In this document: positions 44,704 through 55,472 of the stretch, one piece after another
Numbering within the stretch: the stretch's first letter is position 1
How the letters are laid out: each line of letters starts with the position of its first letter
Made by a program: the position numbers and the translations under genes
Assembly (NCBI RefSeq): GCF_000687165.1
Contig: NZ_JMKU01000006.1
Coordinates: 124,001-188,000 of the forward strand
Reading direction: 5' to 3'
Source of the DNA: Paracidovorax oryzae ATCC 19882
GTDB lineage: Bacteria; Pseudomonadota; Gammaproteobacteria; Burkholderiales; Burkholderiaceae_C
Length of the DNA stretch: 64,000 nt
Notes under the pieces: generated by a model
What the model was told of the DNA's origin: nothing
Seen by the model: only the letters and a program-made list of their open reading frames with translations
Database searches by the model: none

Positions 44704-46104
44704 ATGAACGCTCAGGACATTCAATTGCTGGCCACGGCGCTGGCCAGCGTGCTCGTGCTGGTCGCGCTCATCGTGTCCCGCCTCCGGCTGCATCCGTTGC
44801 TGGCGCTGCTGATCGTTTCGGTGGCCGCGGGCCTGTTCACGGGCATGCCGCTGGACAAGCTCGTCGGGGCCATTTCCGGAGGGGCGGGCAAGACGCTGGG
44901 CGCGGTGGGGCTGGTCGTGGCGCTGGGGGCCATGCTCGGCAAGATCCTGGCGGATTCGGGCGTGACCGACCGCCTGGCGAGCGCCATCCTGGAGCGCGCC
45001 TCCACGAAGATGCTGCCGTGGGCCATGGCCGGCGTGGCTTTCGTCATCGGCATCCCGATGTTCTTCGAGGTCGGCCTGGTCGTGCTGCTGCCGCTGATCT
45101 TCGGGGTGGCCCGCAAGCTGGAGGCGGAACGCAAGGGCAACGGCTCGGCCTACGTCTATGTCGGGGTGCCGGTGATCGCCGCCCTGGCGGCCATGCACGG
45201 CATGGTGCCGCCCCATCCCGGCCCGCTCACGGCCATCGCCACGCTGAAGACCAGCGTCGGAGCCACCATGATCTACGGCTTCATCGCCGCCATCCCGGCC
45301 ATCGTGCTGGCCGGCCCGGTGTATGGCACGTTCATCGCCCGGCGCCTGAAGGTACGTCCTGAGGATGCCCTGGTCGCCCAATACGCACCCGATGCTGCCG
45401 ATGCAGGCGGCCCTGCGGCGCAGCCCGTGCGCCGGAACCCGCCCGGCATCGGCCTGGGCGTTCTGGCCGCCCTGGCGCCCGCCCTGCTGATGCTGCTGCA
45501 CGCGCTGGGCGAGGTGCTGCTGCCCAAGGGCTCCGCCCTGCTGCACTTCGCTGCCTTCGTGGGCCACCCGATCGTCGCCATGCTGCTGGGTGTTCTCTTC
45601 GCCGTGCTGGTGCTGCGGCCCGGCCGGCCGGAGGCCGTGCGCAAGGCCCTGGGCGACAGCATCAAGCCGATCGCCAACGTGCTGCTCATCATCGCGGGCG
45701 GGGGCGCCTTCCAGCAGGTGCTGACCGACGCGCACGTGGGCGACGCGATCGTCCACCTGAGCCACCAGTGGCCCGTGTCCCCGCTGCTGCTGGGCTGGCT
45801 CATTTCCATGCTGCTGTCGGTCTCCACCGGCTCGGCGACCGTGGGCATCGTGGGCGCGGCAGGCCTGCTGGCGCCCCTGGCCGCCTCCGGCACGGCGGTG
45901 AACCAGCCGCTGCTGGCGCTGGCCATCGGCTGCGGATCGCTGTTCTTCAACTATGCCAACCATGCCGGCTTCTGGCTGGTGAAGGAATCGTTCGGCATGG
46001 ACATGGGCGAGGCCACCAAGACGATTTCGGTGGTGCAGTCCATCGTGGCCCTGGTGGGACTGGCCATGGTGATGCTGATGAACCTGCTGCCGCCACTGGC
46101 CTGA
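44704..46104 (+). CDS. GntP family gluconate/organic acid permease
   Basis: 466 aa with about twelve to fourteen membrane segments. Family motifs: GGAGKTLGAVGLVVALGAMLGKI, FFEVGLVVLLPLI, MVPPHPGPLTAI, and SVSTGSATVGIVGAAGL. GntP members import gluconate or related hydroxy-acids by proton symport. The start was taken at MNAQDIQLL, since the upstream extension is not conserved-looking. It is divergent from the LodA gene across 218 bases and no kinase or dehydratase is adjacent, so the substrate stays open. Confidence 0.88.
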   Translation: MNAQDIQLLATALASVLVLVALIVSRLRLHPLLALLIVSVAAGLFTGMPLDKLVGAISGGAGKTLGAVGLVVALGAMLGKILADSGVTDRLASAILERASTKMLPWAMAGVAFVIGIPMFFEVGLVVLLPLIFGVARKLEAERKGNGSAYVYVGVPVIAALAAMHGMVPPHPGPLTAIATLKTSVGATMIYGFIAAIPAIVLAGPVYGTFIARRLKVRPEDALVAQYAPDAADAGGPAAQPVRRNPPGIGLGVLAALAPALLMLLHALGEVLLPKGSALLHFAAFVGHPIVAMLLGVLFAVLVLRPGRPEAVRKALGDSIKPIANVLLIIAGGGAFQQVLTDAHVGDAIVHLSHQWPVSPLLLGWLISMLLSVSTGSATVGIVGAAGLLAPLAASGTAVNQPLLALAIGCGSLFFNYANHAGFWLVKESFGMDMGEATKTISVVQSIVALVGLAMVMLMNLLPPLA

Positions 46105-46170
46105 CGCAGCGGGCAGGGGGCAGGAGGGCTGTTGCCGGCCTGCGGTGCAGGCGGCAGGGCAATGTCCTAC

Positions 46171-46201
46171 TTGACACCGGTGAGAATGGTAATAATTATC
46201 A
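46171..46201 (+). promoter_or_regulatory. sodA promoter with overlapping Fur box
   Basis: TTGACA at 46171-46176 is a perfect -35. A Fur box TGGTAAT-A-ATTATCA at 46187-46201 matches the 7-1-7 consensus TGATAAT-N-ATTATCA at 13 of 14 positions and covers the region where the -10 (AATTAT, 46194-46199, 17-base spacing) would be. Repression by Fe-Fur and release on iron starvation follow from the layout. Confidence 0.75.
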
Positions 46202-46255
46202 TTCAATTGCGATTACCCCTTCTTCTTCCATTCGTCCTGCCTGAAAGTGAGCCAC

Positions 46256-46888
46256 ATGCCGCACACGCTGCCCGCCTTGCCCTATGCCTACGACGCCCTG
46301 GAGCCGCACATCGATGCGCGCACCATGGAGATCCACCACACCAGGCACCACCAGACCTACATCAACAACCTGAATGCGGCGCTGGAAGGCACGCCGCATG
46401 CCGACACCCCGGTGGACGCGCTCGTGGCTGCCCTGCAGTCGCTGCCGCAATCGCTGCAGACGGCGGTGCGCAACAACGGCGGGGGCCATGCCAACCACAG
46501 CCTGTTCTGGACCGTGATGGCGCCCGAAGGGCAGGGCGGGGGCGGGCTGCCGGGCGGCGTGCTCGGCGAGGCGATCGACCGGGACCTCGGCGGGTTCGAT
46601 GCGTTCAAGAAGGCTTTCACCCAGGCGGCGCTGGCCCGCTTCGGCAGCGGCTGGGCTTGGCTCGTGGTCGATGGCGCAGGCCGGCTCGCGGTGGAGAGCA
46701 GCGGCAACCAGGACAGCCCGCTCATGGCCGGGCTGCTGTCCGGCCACACGCCGATCCTCGGACTCGATGTGTGGGAGCACGCCTACTACCTGCAGTACCA
46801 GAACCGGCGCCCCGAATACATCGCCGCCTTCTATCGTGTGATCCGGTGGGACGAGGTCGCGCGCCGGTATGCGCAGGCGCGCGGCTGA
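46256..46888 (+). CDS. sodA: Superoxide dismutase, Mn-type
   Basis: 210 aa from ATG 46256 (a GTG three codons earlier is possible). It dismutates superoxide. Metal ligands are in HHTRHHQTY (first His), [10 protein letters not shown], and [11 protein letters not shown] (Asp and His). [10 protein letters not shown] and [11 protein letters not shown] are the patterns seen in manganese rather than iron enzymes. A Fur-controlled promoter fits use when iron is short. A ZIP transporter follows after 36 bases (9 if a GTG start is used). Confidence 0.93.
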   Translation: MPHTLPALPYAYDALEPHIDARTMEIHHTRHHQTYINNLNAALEGTPHADTPVDALVAALQSLPQSLQTAVRNNGGGHANHSLFWTVMAPEGQGGGGLPGGVLGEAIDRDLGGFDAFKKAFTQAALARFGSGWAWLVVDGAGRLAVESSGNQDSPLMAGLLSGHTPILGLDVWEHAYYLQYQNRRPEYIAAFYRVIRWDEVARRYAQARG

Positions 46889-46924
46889 TCTTCCGTCGTG
46901 AAAACCCAGCCGGAGCCTCCGCCC

Positions 46925-47827
46925 ATGCCCGCCCAGAACACGCTTTCCCTGCGCCGCCCCGCCTGGAGCCTCCGCCGCTGGCTGGGCCTGGCCATCGCCG
47001 TGGGGGGCGCCGTAGTCCTGGCACTGCAGTTCACGCAGTTCCTCCAGGCGGATCCACGCGTGGCCCAGGCCTGGCAGGGCGGCCTCGTCGCGGCGCTGGC
47101 GACGGCGCTGGGCACGCTGCCGGTGGTGTTCTCGCAGCGCCTGTCGGAGCGCGTGCAGGACACGCTCTTCGGCTTCGGGGCCGGCGTGATGCTGGCGGCC
47201 AGTTCCTTCTCGCTCATCATCCCGGGACTGGAGGCCGCGAAAGCCAACGGAGCAGGGGGCTGGGCGGCGGGCGGCATCATCGGCACGTCCATCCTGCTGG
47301 GCGGCCTGGCGCTGCTTGCCATGGAGCGCGTGCTGCCGCACGAGCATTTCATCAAGGGGGTGGAGGGCGGCCCTTCGCCGCGCACGCTGCGGCGCACCTG
47401 GCTGTTCGTCTTCGCGATCGCGCTGCACAACCTGCCCGAGGGGCTGGCCATCGGCGTGGCCTACGGCGGCACCAGCCCGCTGCAGGCCGGCACGCTCACG
47501 GCCGGCATCGCCATCCAGGACGTGCCCGAGGGACTGGTGGTGGCGGTGGCGCTGCTCGCGGCGGGCTACCGGCGCTGGCTGGCCGTGCTGCTGGGCATGG
47601 CCTCGGGCCTGGTGGAGCCGCTGGGCGCGGTGCTCGGCGCCTCGGTCATCGGCCTGTCGGCCGGGCTGCTGCCCTGGGGCCTGGGCTTCGCCGCCGGGGC
47701 GATGCTGTTCGTCATCAGCCACGAGATCATTCCCGAGTCGCACCGCAAGGGGCACGAGGCCTGGGCCACCGGCGGGCTCATGATCGGCTTCGTGCTGATG
47801 ATGCTGCTCGACACCGCGCTGGGCTGA
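46925..47827 (+). CDS. ZIP family divalent metal transporter
   Basis: 300 aa from ATG 46925; a GTG at 46898 would add nine residues. About eight membrane helices. The metal site helices are FAIALHNLPEGLAIGVAYGG (TM4-type) and AIQDVPEGLVVAVAL (TM5-type), as in GufA/ZupT importers of Zn2+, Mn2+ or Fe2+. Located directly after Fur-boxed sodA, it may supply manganese to the dismutase; this is inference. The gene ends four bases before the convergent aldehyde dehydrogenase. Confidence 0.88.
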   Translation: MPAQNTLSLRRPAWSLRRWLGLAIAVGGAVVLALQFTQFLQADPRVAQAWQGGLVAALATALGTLPVVFSQRLSERVQDTLFGFGAGVMLAASSFSLIIPGLEAAKANGAGGWAAGGIIGTSILLGGLALLAMERVLPHEHFIKGVEGGPSPRTLRRTWLFVFAIALHNLPEGLAIGVAYGGTSPLQAGTLTAGIAIQDVPEGLVVAVALLAAGYRRWLAVLLGMASGLVEPLGAVLGASVIGLSAGLLPWGLGFAAGAMLFVISHEIIPESHRKGHEAWATGGLMIGFVLMMLLDTALG

Positions 47828-47831
47828 CCCT

Positions 47832-49274
47832 TCACCCGTGCCGGATGGCCACGGTCTTGAGCGTGGTGAAGCCGTGCAGCGCCTCCAGGCCCTTCTCGCG
47901 GCCATGGCCGCTGGATTTCACCCCGCCGAAAGGCAGTTCCACGCCGCCGGCGGCGCCGTAGTTGTTGATGAACACCTGGCCGCTGGCAATGCGCCGGGCC
48001 ATGCGGAACTGGCGACCGCCGTCGCGCGTCCACACGCCGGCCACGAGGCCGAAGCGCGTGGCGTTGGCGAGTTGCGCGGCATGGTCCTCGTCCTCGAAGG
48101 ACATGGCCGAGAGCACGGGGCCGAAGATTTCCTCCTGCGCGAGGCGATGGTCCGGCGGCACGTCGCGCAGCAGCGTGGGCGCCTGGTAGAACCCCGTCTG
48201 TGGCGCGCCGTCCACCACGGTGCCCTGGGCCATGACCGGGATGCCCGCCACCTGCGCATCGGAGAGGAAATCCCACACGCGCTGCTGCTGGCTCTGGCGG
48301 ATCAGCGGCCCCAGGTCGAGGTCCATGGCGGCGGGCCCGACGCGCAGCGCCTCGAACATTTTCGCCAGCCTGTCCAGAACGCTTTCATAGATGAGCGCGT
48401 CGATGAGCACGCGCGAGCCTGCCGAGCAGGTCTGGCCCGCGTTCTGCACGATGGCATTGACGACCGCTGGCAGGGCGGCGTCCAGGTCGGCATCCGCGAA
48501 CAGGATCTGCGGGCTCTTGCCGCCCAACTCCAGCGTGACCGGGCAGTGCCGCTCGGCCGCCGCCTGCTGGATCAGCGTGCCGATGCGCGGGCTGCCGGTG
48601 AAGCTGATGTGGTCGATGCCGGGGTGGCGTGCCAGCGCCTCGCCCACCTCATGCCCGTAGCCCGTCACGATGTTGATCGCGCCCGGCGGGAACCCCGCCC
48701 CGGTGGCCAGCTGCGCGACCCGCAGCAGCGAGAGGCAGGCGTCCTCCGAGGGCTTGACCACGCAGACGTTGCCGGCGGCCAGCGCGCCGCCCACGCAGCG
48801 TCCGAAGATCTGCATGGGATAGTTCCAGGGCACGATGTGCCCCGTCACGCCGTGCGGCTCGCGCCAGGTGAGCACGCTGTAGCCGTCCGTGTAGGGAATG
48901 GTGTCGCCGTGGAGCTTGTCGCAGGCGCCAGCATAGAACTCGAAGTAGCGCGCCAGCGCGATGGCATCGGCGCGCGCCTGCCGGGTGGGCTTGCCGCAGT
49001 CGCGCCGCTCGATGTCCGCCAGCTCCTCCGCATGGGCGGCGACGGCCTGCGACAGGCGCATCAGCAGTCGCCCCCGCTCGGCCGGCGCGAGCGCGCGCCA
49101 CGCAGTGTCGTGGCAGTGCCGCGCCGCGCGCACGGCCGCGTCGATGTCCTCGGCCGTTCCGCGCTGGATCTCGTCGTAGGGCAGGCCATCGGAGGGATCG
49201 ATCACCGGCAGGGTGCGGCCGCCGGCGGAGGGCACGGCGGCGTTGGCAATGTGGTGGTATTGCATGCGGGCCAT
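47832..49274 (-). CDS. NAD(P)-dependent aldehyde dehydrogenase
   Basis: 480 aa of the betaine-aldehyde/4-aminobutyraldehyde-type subgroup. Cofactor motif VTGHIVPWNYPMQIF, FTGSPRIG for the nucleotide, general base Glu in TLELGGKSP, and nucleophile Cys in GQTCSAGSR. The C-terminal PFGGVKSSGHGREKG is standard. Start could also be the ATG three codons later. It is upstream-neighboured by a Crp-family gene on the same strand, 25 bases away, so it may be under that regulator. Aldehyde substrate not predictable. Confidence 0.9.
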   Translation of the reverse strand: MARMQYHHIANAAVPSAGGRTLPVIDPSDGLPYDEIQRGTAEDIDAAVRAARHCHDTAWRALAPAERGRLLMRLSQAVAAHAEELADIERRDCGKPTRQARADAIALARYFEFYAGACDKLHGDTIPYTDGYSVLTWREPHGVTGHIVPWNYPMQIFGRCVGGALAAGNVCVVKPSEDACLSLLRVAQLATGAGFPPGAINIVTGYGHEVGEALARHPGIDHISFTGSPRIGTLIQQAAAERHCPVTLELGGKSPQILFADADLDAALPAVVNAIVQNAGQTCSAGSRVLIDALIYESVLDRLAKMFEALRVGPAAMDLDLGPLIRQSQQQRVWDFLSDAQVAGIPVMAQGTVVDGAPQTGFYQAPTLLRDVPPDHRLAQEEIFGPVLSAMSFEDEDHAAQLANATRFGLVAGVWTRDGGRQFRMARRIASGQVFINNYGAAGGVELPFGGVKSSGHGREKGLEALHGFTTLKTVAIRHG

Positions 49275-49299
49275 TGTGCGGCACGCACGCCCCCGGCAG

Positions 49300-50019
49300 T
49301 CAGCCGCAGGCCGCGCGCAGGGCGGCCAGGTCCAGGATCTCGATGCCGCCGCGGTGCATGCGCAGCAGGCCGCGGGCCTGCAGGTCGCGCAGGATCTGGT
49401 TGGTGGTCTGGCGGGAGAGCGCCAGCATCAGCGCCAGCTGCTCCTGCGACAGCGAGAGCAGGCGGCGCGAGCGCCCTTCGCCGGCCCACTGCCCGTAGCC
49501 TTCGGCCATGAGCACCAGCCGCCGGGCAAGGCGCTGGGGCGCGGGCAGCAACGCGAGCTCTTCCAGCGCGACGAAGGCGGTGCGCAGCTTGTCGGCCAGC
49601 AGCATGCCCAGGTCGTGCCAATGGACCGGATGCTGCGCCAGCCAGGCCAGCAGGGGCGCCTGCGGCACGTGCAGCAGCAGCGTTCCGGGCTCGGCCGCAT
49701 GCGCGTCGTGCGTGCGCGCGGCCCGGTCGAAGACCGCTATTTCCCCGAACCAGGCGGGTGGCTCCAGCCGCGTGAGCAGGGCGGCGCGCGGTTGCGGATC
49801 GGGGCCGCCCACGCCGGAGATGTCGATGGCGCCGCGCACGACGGCATACAGCCCGCACGGCGGATCGCCCCGCAGGAAGAGTGCCTGCCCGGGCTGCAGT
49901 GCGCGCATGTGCGCCATGCCGGCGAGCGCGCCGGCCAGTTCGGGAGGCAGGGCGGCGAACCACCGGCCCGAAGCGAGCGTGGCGATGTGGTCCGCGGCGG
50001 AGGTCGGAGTGTCGGGCAT
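49300..50019 (-). CDS. Crp/Fnr family transcriptional regulator
   Basis: 239 aa from MPDTPTSAADH. A cyclic-nucleotide-binding-type beta roll covers about residues 20-130 (ALQPGQALFLRGDPPCGLYAV; GEIAVFDRAARTHDA). A C-terminal winged helix (about 165-235) has the recognition helix LSRQTTNQILRDLQ. Relative to Crp, the Arg contacting the operator is kept while Glu181 and Arg185 equivalents are Gln. It lacks the N-terminal Cys cluster of FNR. A Crp-spaced palindrome lies 40 bases upstream (50059-50074). Confidence 0.9.
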   Translation of the reverse strand: MPDTPTSAADHIATLASGRWFAALPPELAGALAGMAHMRALQPGQALFLRGDPPCGLYAVVRGAIDISGVGGPDPQPRAALLTRLEPPAWFGEIAVFDRAARTHDAHAAEPGTLLLHVPQAPLLAWLAQHPVHWHDLGMLLADKLRTAFVALEELALLPAPQRLARRLVLMAEGYGQWAGEGRSRRLLSLSQEQLALMLALSRQTTNQILRDLQARGLLRMHRGGIEILDLAALRAACG

Positions 50020-50058
50020 GCGAGTGGGACAGGGAGGCGGCCGGCACCTGCCTGGTTG

Positions 50059-50074
50059 TGTCGGCTGGCCGACA
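50059..50074. promoter_or_regulatory. Crp-type palindrome TGTCG-N6-CGACA
   Basis: A perfect inverted repeat, TGTCGGCTGGCCGACA, in the 130-base spacer between the Crp-family gene and the divergent Mpo1-like gene. Half-site size and spacing equal Crp sites (TGTGA-N6-TCACA), with two bases changed. It is a good candidate for the operator of the adjacent regulator, acting on one or both genes. Confidence 0.5.
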
Positions 50075-50149
50075 GACGGCGCGGCGGCCACTGCGGATTA
50101 TTCGCTCCAGGCACCCCGACCGAGAGGGCTGCCACGCAGGAGACGCTCC

Positions 50150-50686
50150 ATGAAAACCCTGATCGACCACCTGTCGCAGTACGCGGACTACCACCGTGAT
50201 CCGCGCAATATCCAGACCCATTTCGTCGGCGTGCCGATGATCATGCTGGCCGTCACGGTGCTGCTGTCGCGTCCGGCGTGGCTGGCCGGCGGCCTGCTGC
50301 CGGTATCTCCGGCCCTGGCCGCGGCGCTGGCCGCCAGCCTGTTCTATTTTCGGCTGGATGCGCGCTACGGGCTCGCGATGGCCTCGGTGCTGGCCGCCAT
50401 GCTGGCCGTGGGCCAGTGGCTCGCGGCGCAGGGCACTGCGCTGTGGCTGGGCGCGGGCCTGGGCCTGTTCGTGGTCGGCTGGGTGATCCAGTTCGTGGGC
50501 CACTACTACGAGGGCCGCAAGCCCGCCTTCGTGGACGACCTCGTGGGCCTGATCGTGGGGCCGCTGTTCGTGGCGGCCGAGATCGGCTTCGCGCTCGGGC
50601 TGCGTCGCGAGGTGCAGGCGGCGGTCGAGGCGCGCTCGGGCCCGGTGCGCCAGAACGAGCGACCGGGCCGCCCGGCGCGGGCCTGA
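50150..50686 (+). CDS. Mpo1-like (DUF962/YGL010w) membrane protein
   Basis: 178 aa. It begins with YADYHRDPRNIQTHFVGVPMIM and contains FVGHYYEGRKPAFVDDLVGLIVGP, both hallmarks of the family of yeast Mpo1, an iron-dependent dioxygenase that shortens 2-hydroxy fatty acids. The conserved histidines (YHRDPRN..THF and FVGHYYE) are likely iron ligands. Four membrane helices. Divergent from the Crp-family regulator. Bacterial function has not been established to my knowledge. Confidence 0.85.
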   Translation: MKTLIDHLSQYADYHRDPRNIQTHFVGVPMIMLAVTVLLSRPAWLAGGLLPVSPALAAALAASLFYFRLDARYGLAMASVLAAMLAVGQWLAAQGTALWLGAGLGLFVVGWVIQFVGHYYEGRKPAFVDDLVGLIVGPLFVAAEIGFALGLRREVQAAVEARSGPVRQNERPGRPARA

Positions 50687-50701
50687 CCCGGGGCCTCCCC
50701 C

Positions 50702-52087
50702 TCAGCGGCGCGGGCGTCTGGCCAGCACCGGTTCGCTCACGCCCTGCACGCCCACCAGGGTGAGCACCGTTGCGAGCCCGGTCTGCGCGCCCTTCCAGGC
50801 GTCGGCGGGCTCGAACCACTCGCCCAGCGCGTGGAAGCCGCCGGTCTTGCCGCCGCTGCCCAGGATGATGGCGGGGATGCCCAGCCCCATGGGCACGTTG
50901 GCGTCGGTGCTGGCCGCGCGCAGCGTGGGCTTGCCGCCCGAGGCGATGACCGAGGCCACGGCCGCCTGCACGATGGGCTCGCCGGCGGCGGTGGCGCCGG
51001 CCGGGCGGTCGCCGATCATCTTCGGCTCGGCCGTGATCTTCGCGGCGGTGTTCCAGCGGCGGTTCTCTTCCTGAACGCCGCGCTGGATGGCAGCCATGAT
51101 GTCCTTTTCCGCCTGCAGCAGCGCGGGCAGGGCGTTCGAACGGATGTCCACGGCCATCGTGGCGTCGCCCGCGATGGTGTTCACGGAGGTGCCGCCGCCC
51201 ACCTTGCCCACGGTGAAGGTGGTCTTGGGATCGGCCGGCACCTGCACGTCACCGATGTGAGCGATCGCGCGGCCCATCGCGTGGATGGCGCTGGGCACCT
51301 GCCCGAAGGCCGCGAAGCTGTGCCCGCCCGGCCCCTTGAAGGCCACTTCGTAGCGGTGGCTGCCCGTGCCCTGGTTGAGGATGCCGTCGCCATCTCCCGG
51401 CTCCAGGCCGACCATGCCGTCGATGTCCGCATGCTCGCGGAACAGCGCCTTCATGCCGCGCAGGTTGCCCAGTTCCTCCTCGCCCACGTTCGCCACGAAG
51501 ACGATGTCGCCCACCGTCTGCAATTGGCGTTCATTGAGCGCCTTGAGCCAGGAGAGCAGCACCGTGACGCCGCGCGTGTCATCCGATATGCCGGGGGCGT
51601 ACAGCCGGCCGCCTTCCTCGCGCACGGTGAGGTCGGTGCCTTCGGGGAACACGGTGTCGAGGTGCGCCGACACCACCAGGCGGGGGCCGTTGCCCGTACC
51701 CTTGCGGACGCCCACGGCATTGCCTTCCCGGTCGATGGCGGCGTCCGCCAGGCCCAGTTCCTGAAAGCGCTTCACCACGTATTCGGCGCGGCGCTGCTCC
51801 TTGAAGGGCGGCGCCGGGATCTGCACCAGATGGCGCAACTCGTCGATGGCGCGGGCATGGTCGGTGCGCAGGTCGTCCAGTACCTGGCGCACCGCCGGGG
51901 CCGAGCGCACGGCCTGCAGCGTGCCCTGCACGGCCGGGCTGGCGCCGGGCTGCGGTGCGGCGGCCTGGGCTGAGGCCGGACCGGCGGCGAGTGCGCAGAG
52001 CGCCAGCACGGCCGCCAGGACGGGTTTCCAGCCGGGGGGCGACTGGCGGAAAGCGGGGAGGGGTCGCGCGGATGCATGCAGCGGCAT
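50702..52087 (-). CDS. M20 family zinc peptidase, exported
   Basis: 461 aa from MPLHASARPLP, preceded by GAAAGG. A Sec signal sequence covers residues about 18-42 (ending GPASAQA). Zinc/catalytic motifs: SAHLDTVFPEG (His and Asp), ISDDTRG, and NVGEEELGN (catalytic Glu pair); the dimerisation lid with GGTSVNTIAG follows. Related to tripeptidase T/carboxypeptidase G2-like enzymes. Probably periplasmic amide or peptide hydrolysis. It lies downstream of hppA with a 115-base gap on the same strand. Confidence 0.9.
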   Translation of the reverse strand: MPLHASARPLPAFRQSPPGWKPVLAAVLALCALAAGPASAQAAAPQPGASPAVQGTLQAVRSAPAVRQVLDDLRTDHARAIDELRHLVQIPAPPFKEQRRAEYVVKRFQELGLADAAIDREGNAVGVRKGTGNGPRLVVSAHLDTVFPEGTDLTVREEGGRLYAPGISDDTRGVTVLLSWLKALNERQLQTVGDIVFVANVGEEELGNLRGMKALFREHADIDGMVGLEPGDGDGILNQGTGSHRYEVAFKGPGGHSFAAFGQVPSAIHAMGRAIAHIGDVQVPADPKTTFTVGKVGGGTSVNTIAGDATMAVDIRSNALPALLQAEKDIMAAIQRGVQEENRRWNTAAKITAEPKMIGDRPAGATAAGEPIVQAAVASVIASGGKPTLRAASTDANVPMGLGIPAIILGSGGKTGGFHALGEWFEPADAWKGAQTGLATVLTLVGVQGVSEPVLARRPRR

Positions 52088-52202
52088 CGGACAGCCTTTC
52101 TGGGGTAGAACAGGGGAACGGGCCACCTTACCCCAGGCCAGGCCGCTCGCTTGTCGCCTGCGGGCGGCCCATCCCCATGGGCTCCGGGCGTCCACGGCCG
52201 GC

Positions 52203-54290
<2,088 letters not shown>

Positions 54291-54417
54291 GCTCGTCGTC
54301 TCCTGTCCAAGGGGGCACAAAAAGGAAACACGCAACGCATCACGGTGTTTCCGCTGCGTTGCTTCCTCGTGCCCATCGGCCCGCGAAGGCGGGTGGAGAC
54401 GATTGGCCAACGGCCCC

Positions 54418-54446
54418 AATGTACGCCGGCCGGAAGCCGGCCGCAA
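54418..54446 (-). promoter_or_regulatory. Probable hppA promoter
   Basis: On the minus strand, TTGCGG (54446-54441) and TACATT (54423-54418) are separated by 17 bases. The leader to the hppA ATG is about 120 bases. The spacer contains an inverted GCCGGC repeat. The remaining part of 54291-54565 has a 7-base-pair hairpin AAACGCC/GGCGTTT (54498-54518) upstream of the kinase gene but no clear plus-strand promoter. Confidence 0.5.
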
Positions 54447-54565
54447 GAGCGCCGCCGCACAGCAATTTCTCGACAGGACTGAGCAATCTTTGGAAAAAAA
54501 CGCCTTCGCCCGGCGTTTAGCCTTGCTGGACAAAGGGACAGGGAGCCCGCACAACAAGGAGAAAC

Positions 54566-55465
54566 ATGGTTCCGGAAGTACGAGGAGAAGCGCTTCAGTC
54601 CACCGCATGGCCGCCGTTGCGGGCCACCGGCCAGTGCCGGGGCACGTTCGGCGAGCTCATGCAGGGGGTGCTGCCGGGGGGCCGGCACTTCCTGGTGACG
54701 CTGCCGGTCAATCTCATGTCCATCGTCGAATTCCAGGTGACGGACGGGCCTGCGGTGGTCTGCAACATCGCCTGCCGCACCAAGGCCTGCCGCGCCGCAC
54801 AGGACTACCTGCGCCTGCACGGCCTGCCGCCGGGCGGGCGGCTGCACTTCCAGTCGGTCTTCCCGGCGGGCAAGGGGCTCGCCAGCTCCTCCGCCGACAT
54901 GGTGGCCGTCATCCGCGCGACGGCCCGCGCGCACGGGCGGGAAGCAGGGGCCGGGACCATCGAGTCCATCCTCCGCGGCATCGAGCCCACCGACGGGGTC
55001 ATGTACGACGGCATCGTGTCCTTCTACCACCGGGAAGTGAAGCTCGACGAGCAACTGGGTGAGACGCCTGAACTCATGATCGTCGGGACCGACCGCGGCG
55101 GCGAATGCGACACGATCGAATTCAACCGGACGCGGTGCGCGGTCTCCAGCGCCCTGTGCTCCGAGTACCACGCGCTGCTCGACGACATGAAATCCGCCGC
55201 CCGCGCCGCGGACCTGCGCAGGATCGGCGAGGTCGCGACGCGCAGCTGCGAGATCTCGCAGGCCTTCAACCCCCATCCGCACATCGGCCACCTCCGCGCC
55301 CTGAAGGAAGAAACCGGCGCCCTGGGCATGGTGGCCGCGCATTCGGGCACCTACATCGGGCTGCTCTACGGTGCCCGCGATCCCGAGTGCGCCGCCAAGG
55401 CCTTCCATGCCCAGAAGCGGCTGCAGGCCCTCGATATCTCCACCCACCTCTACACCACCGCCTAG
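54566..55465 (+). CDS. GHMP-family small-molecule kinase, PduX (L-threonine kinase)-like
   Basis: 299 aa. GHMP kinase fold: GTFGELMQG at residues 26-34 matches the N-terminal motif of PduX-type threonine kinases, and the ATP loop [12 protein letters not shown] is at 100-111. A late [12 protein letters not shown] is the third GHMP motif. It would phosphorylate the hydroxyl of an amino acid, most likely L-threonine or L-serine. AAGGAG precedes the ATG. First gene of the five-gene operon; the PLP enzyme that would consume a phospho-amino acid starts seven bases after its stop. Substrate is inferred from family and context. Confidence 0.75.
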   Translation: MVPEVRGEALQSTAWPPLRATGQCRGTFGELMQGVLPGGRHFLVTLPVNLMSIVEFQVTDGPAVVCNIACRTKACRAAQDYLRLHGLPPGGRLHFQSVFPAGKGLASSSADMVAVIRATARAHGREAGAGTIESILRGIEPTDGVMYDGIVSFYHREVKLDEQLGETPELMIVGTDRGGECDTIEFNRTRCAVSSALCSEYHALLDDMKSAARAADLRRIGEVATRSCEISQAFNPHPHIGHLRALKEETGALGMVAAHSGTYIGLLYGARDPECAAKAFHAQKRLQALDISTHLYTTA

Positions 55466-55472
55466 ATCGCAG

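Noticed and set aside
42002-44707. 901-codon plus-strand frame opposite the LodA/LodB genes
   Set aside because: Antisense shadow; composition is unlike a folded protein and it crosses two genes coupled on the other strand.
49300-50019. Treating the Crp-family regulator as FNR and the moaA site as its target
   Set aside because: It lacks the N-terminal cysteines for an iron-sulfur cluster and its recognition helix is unlike FNR.
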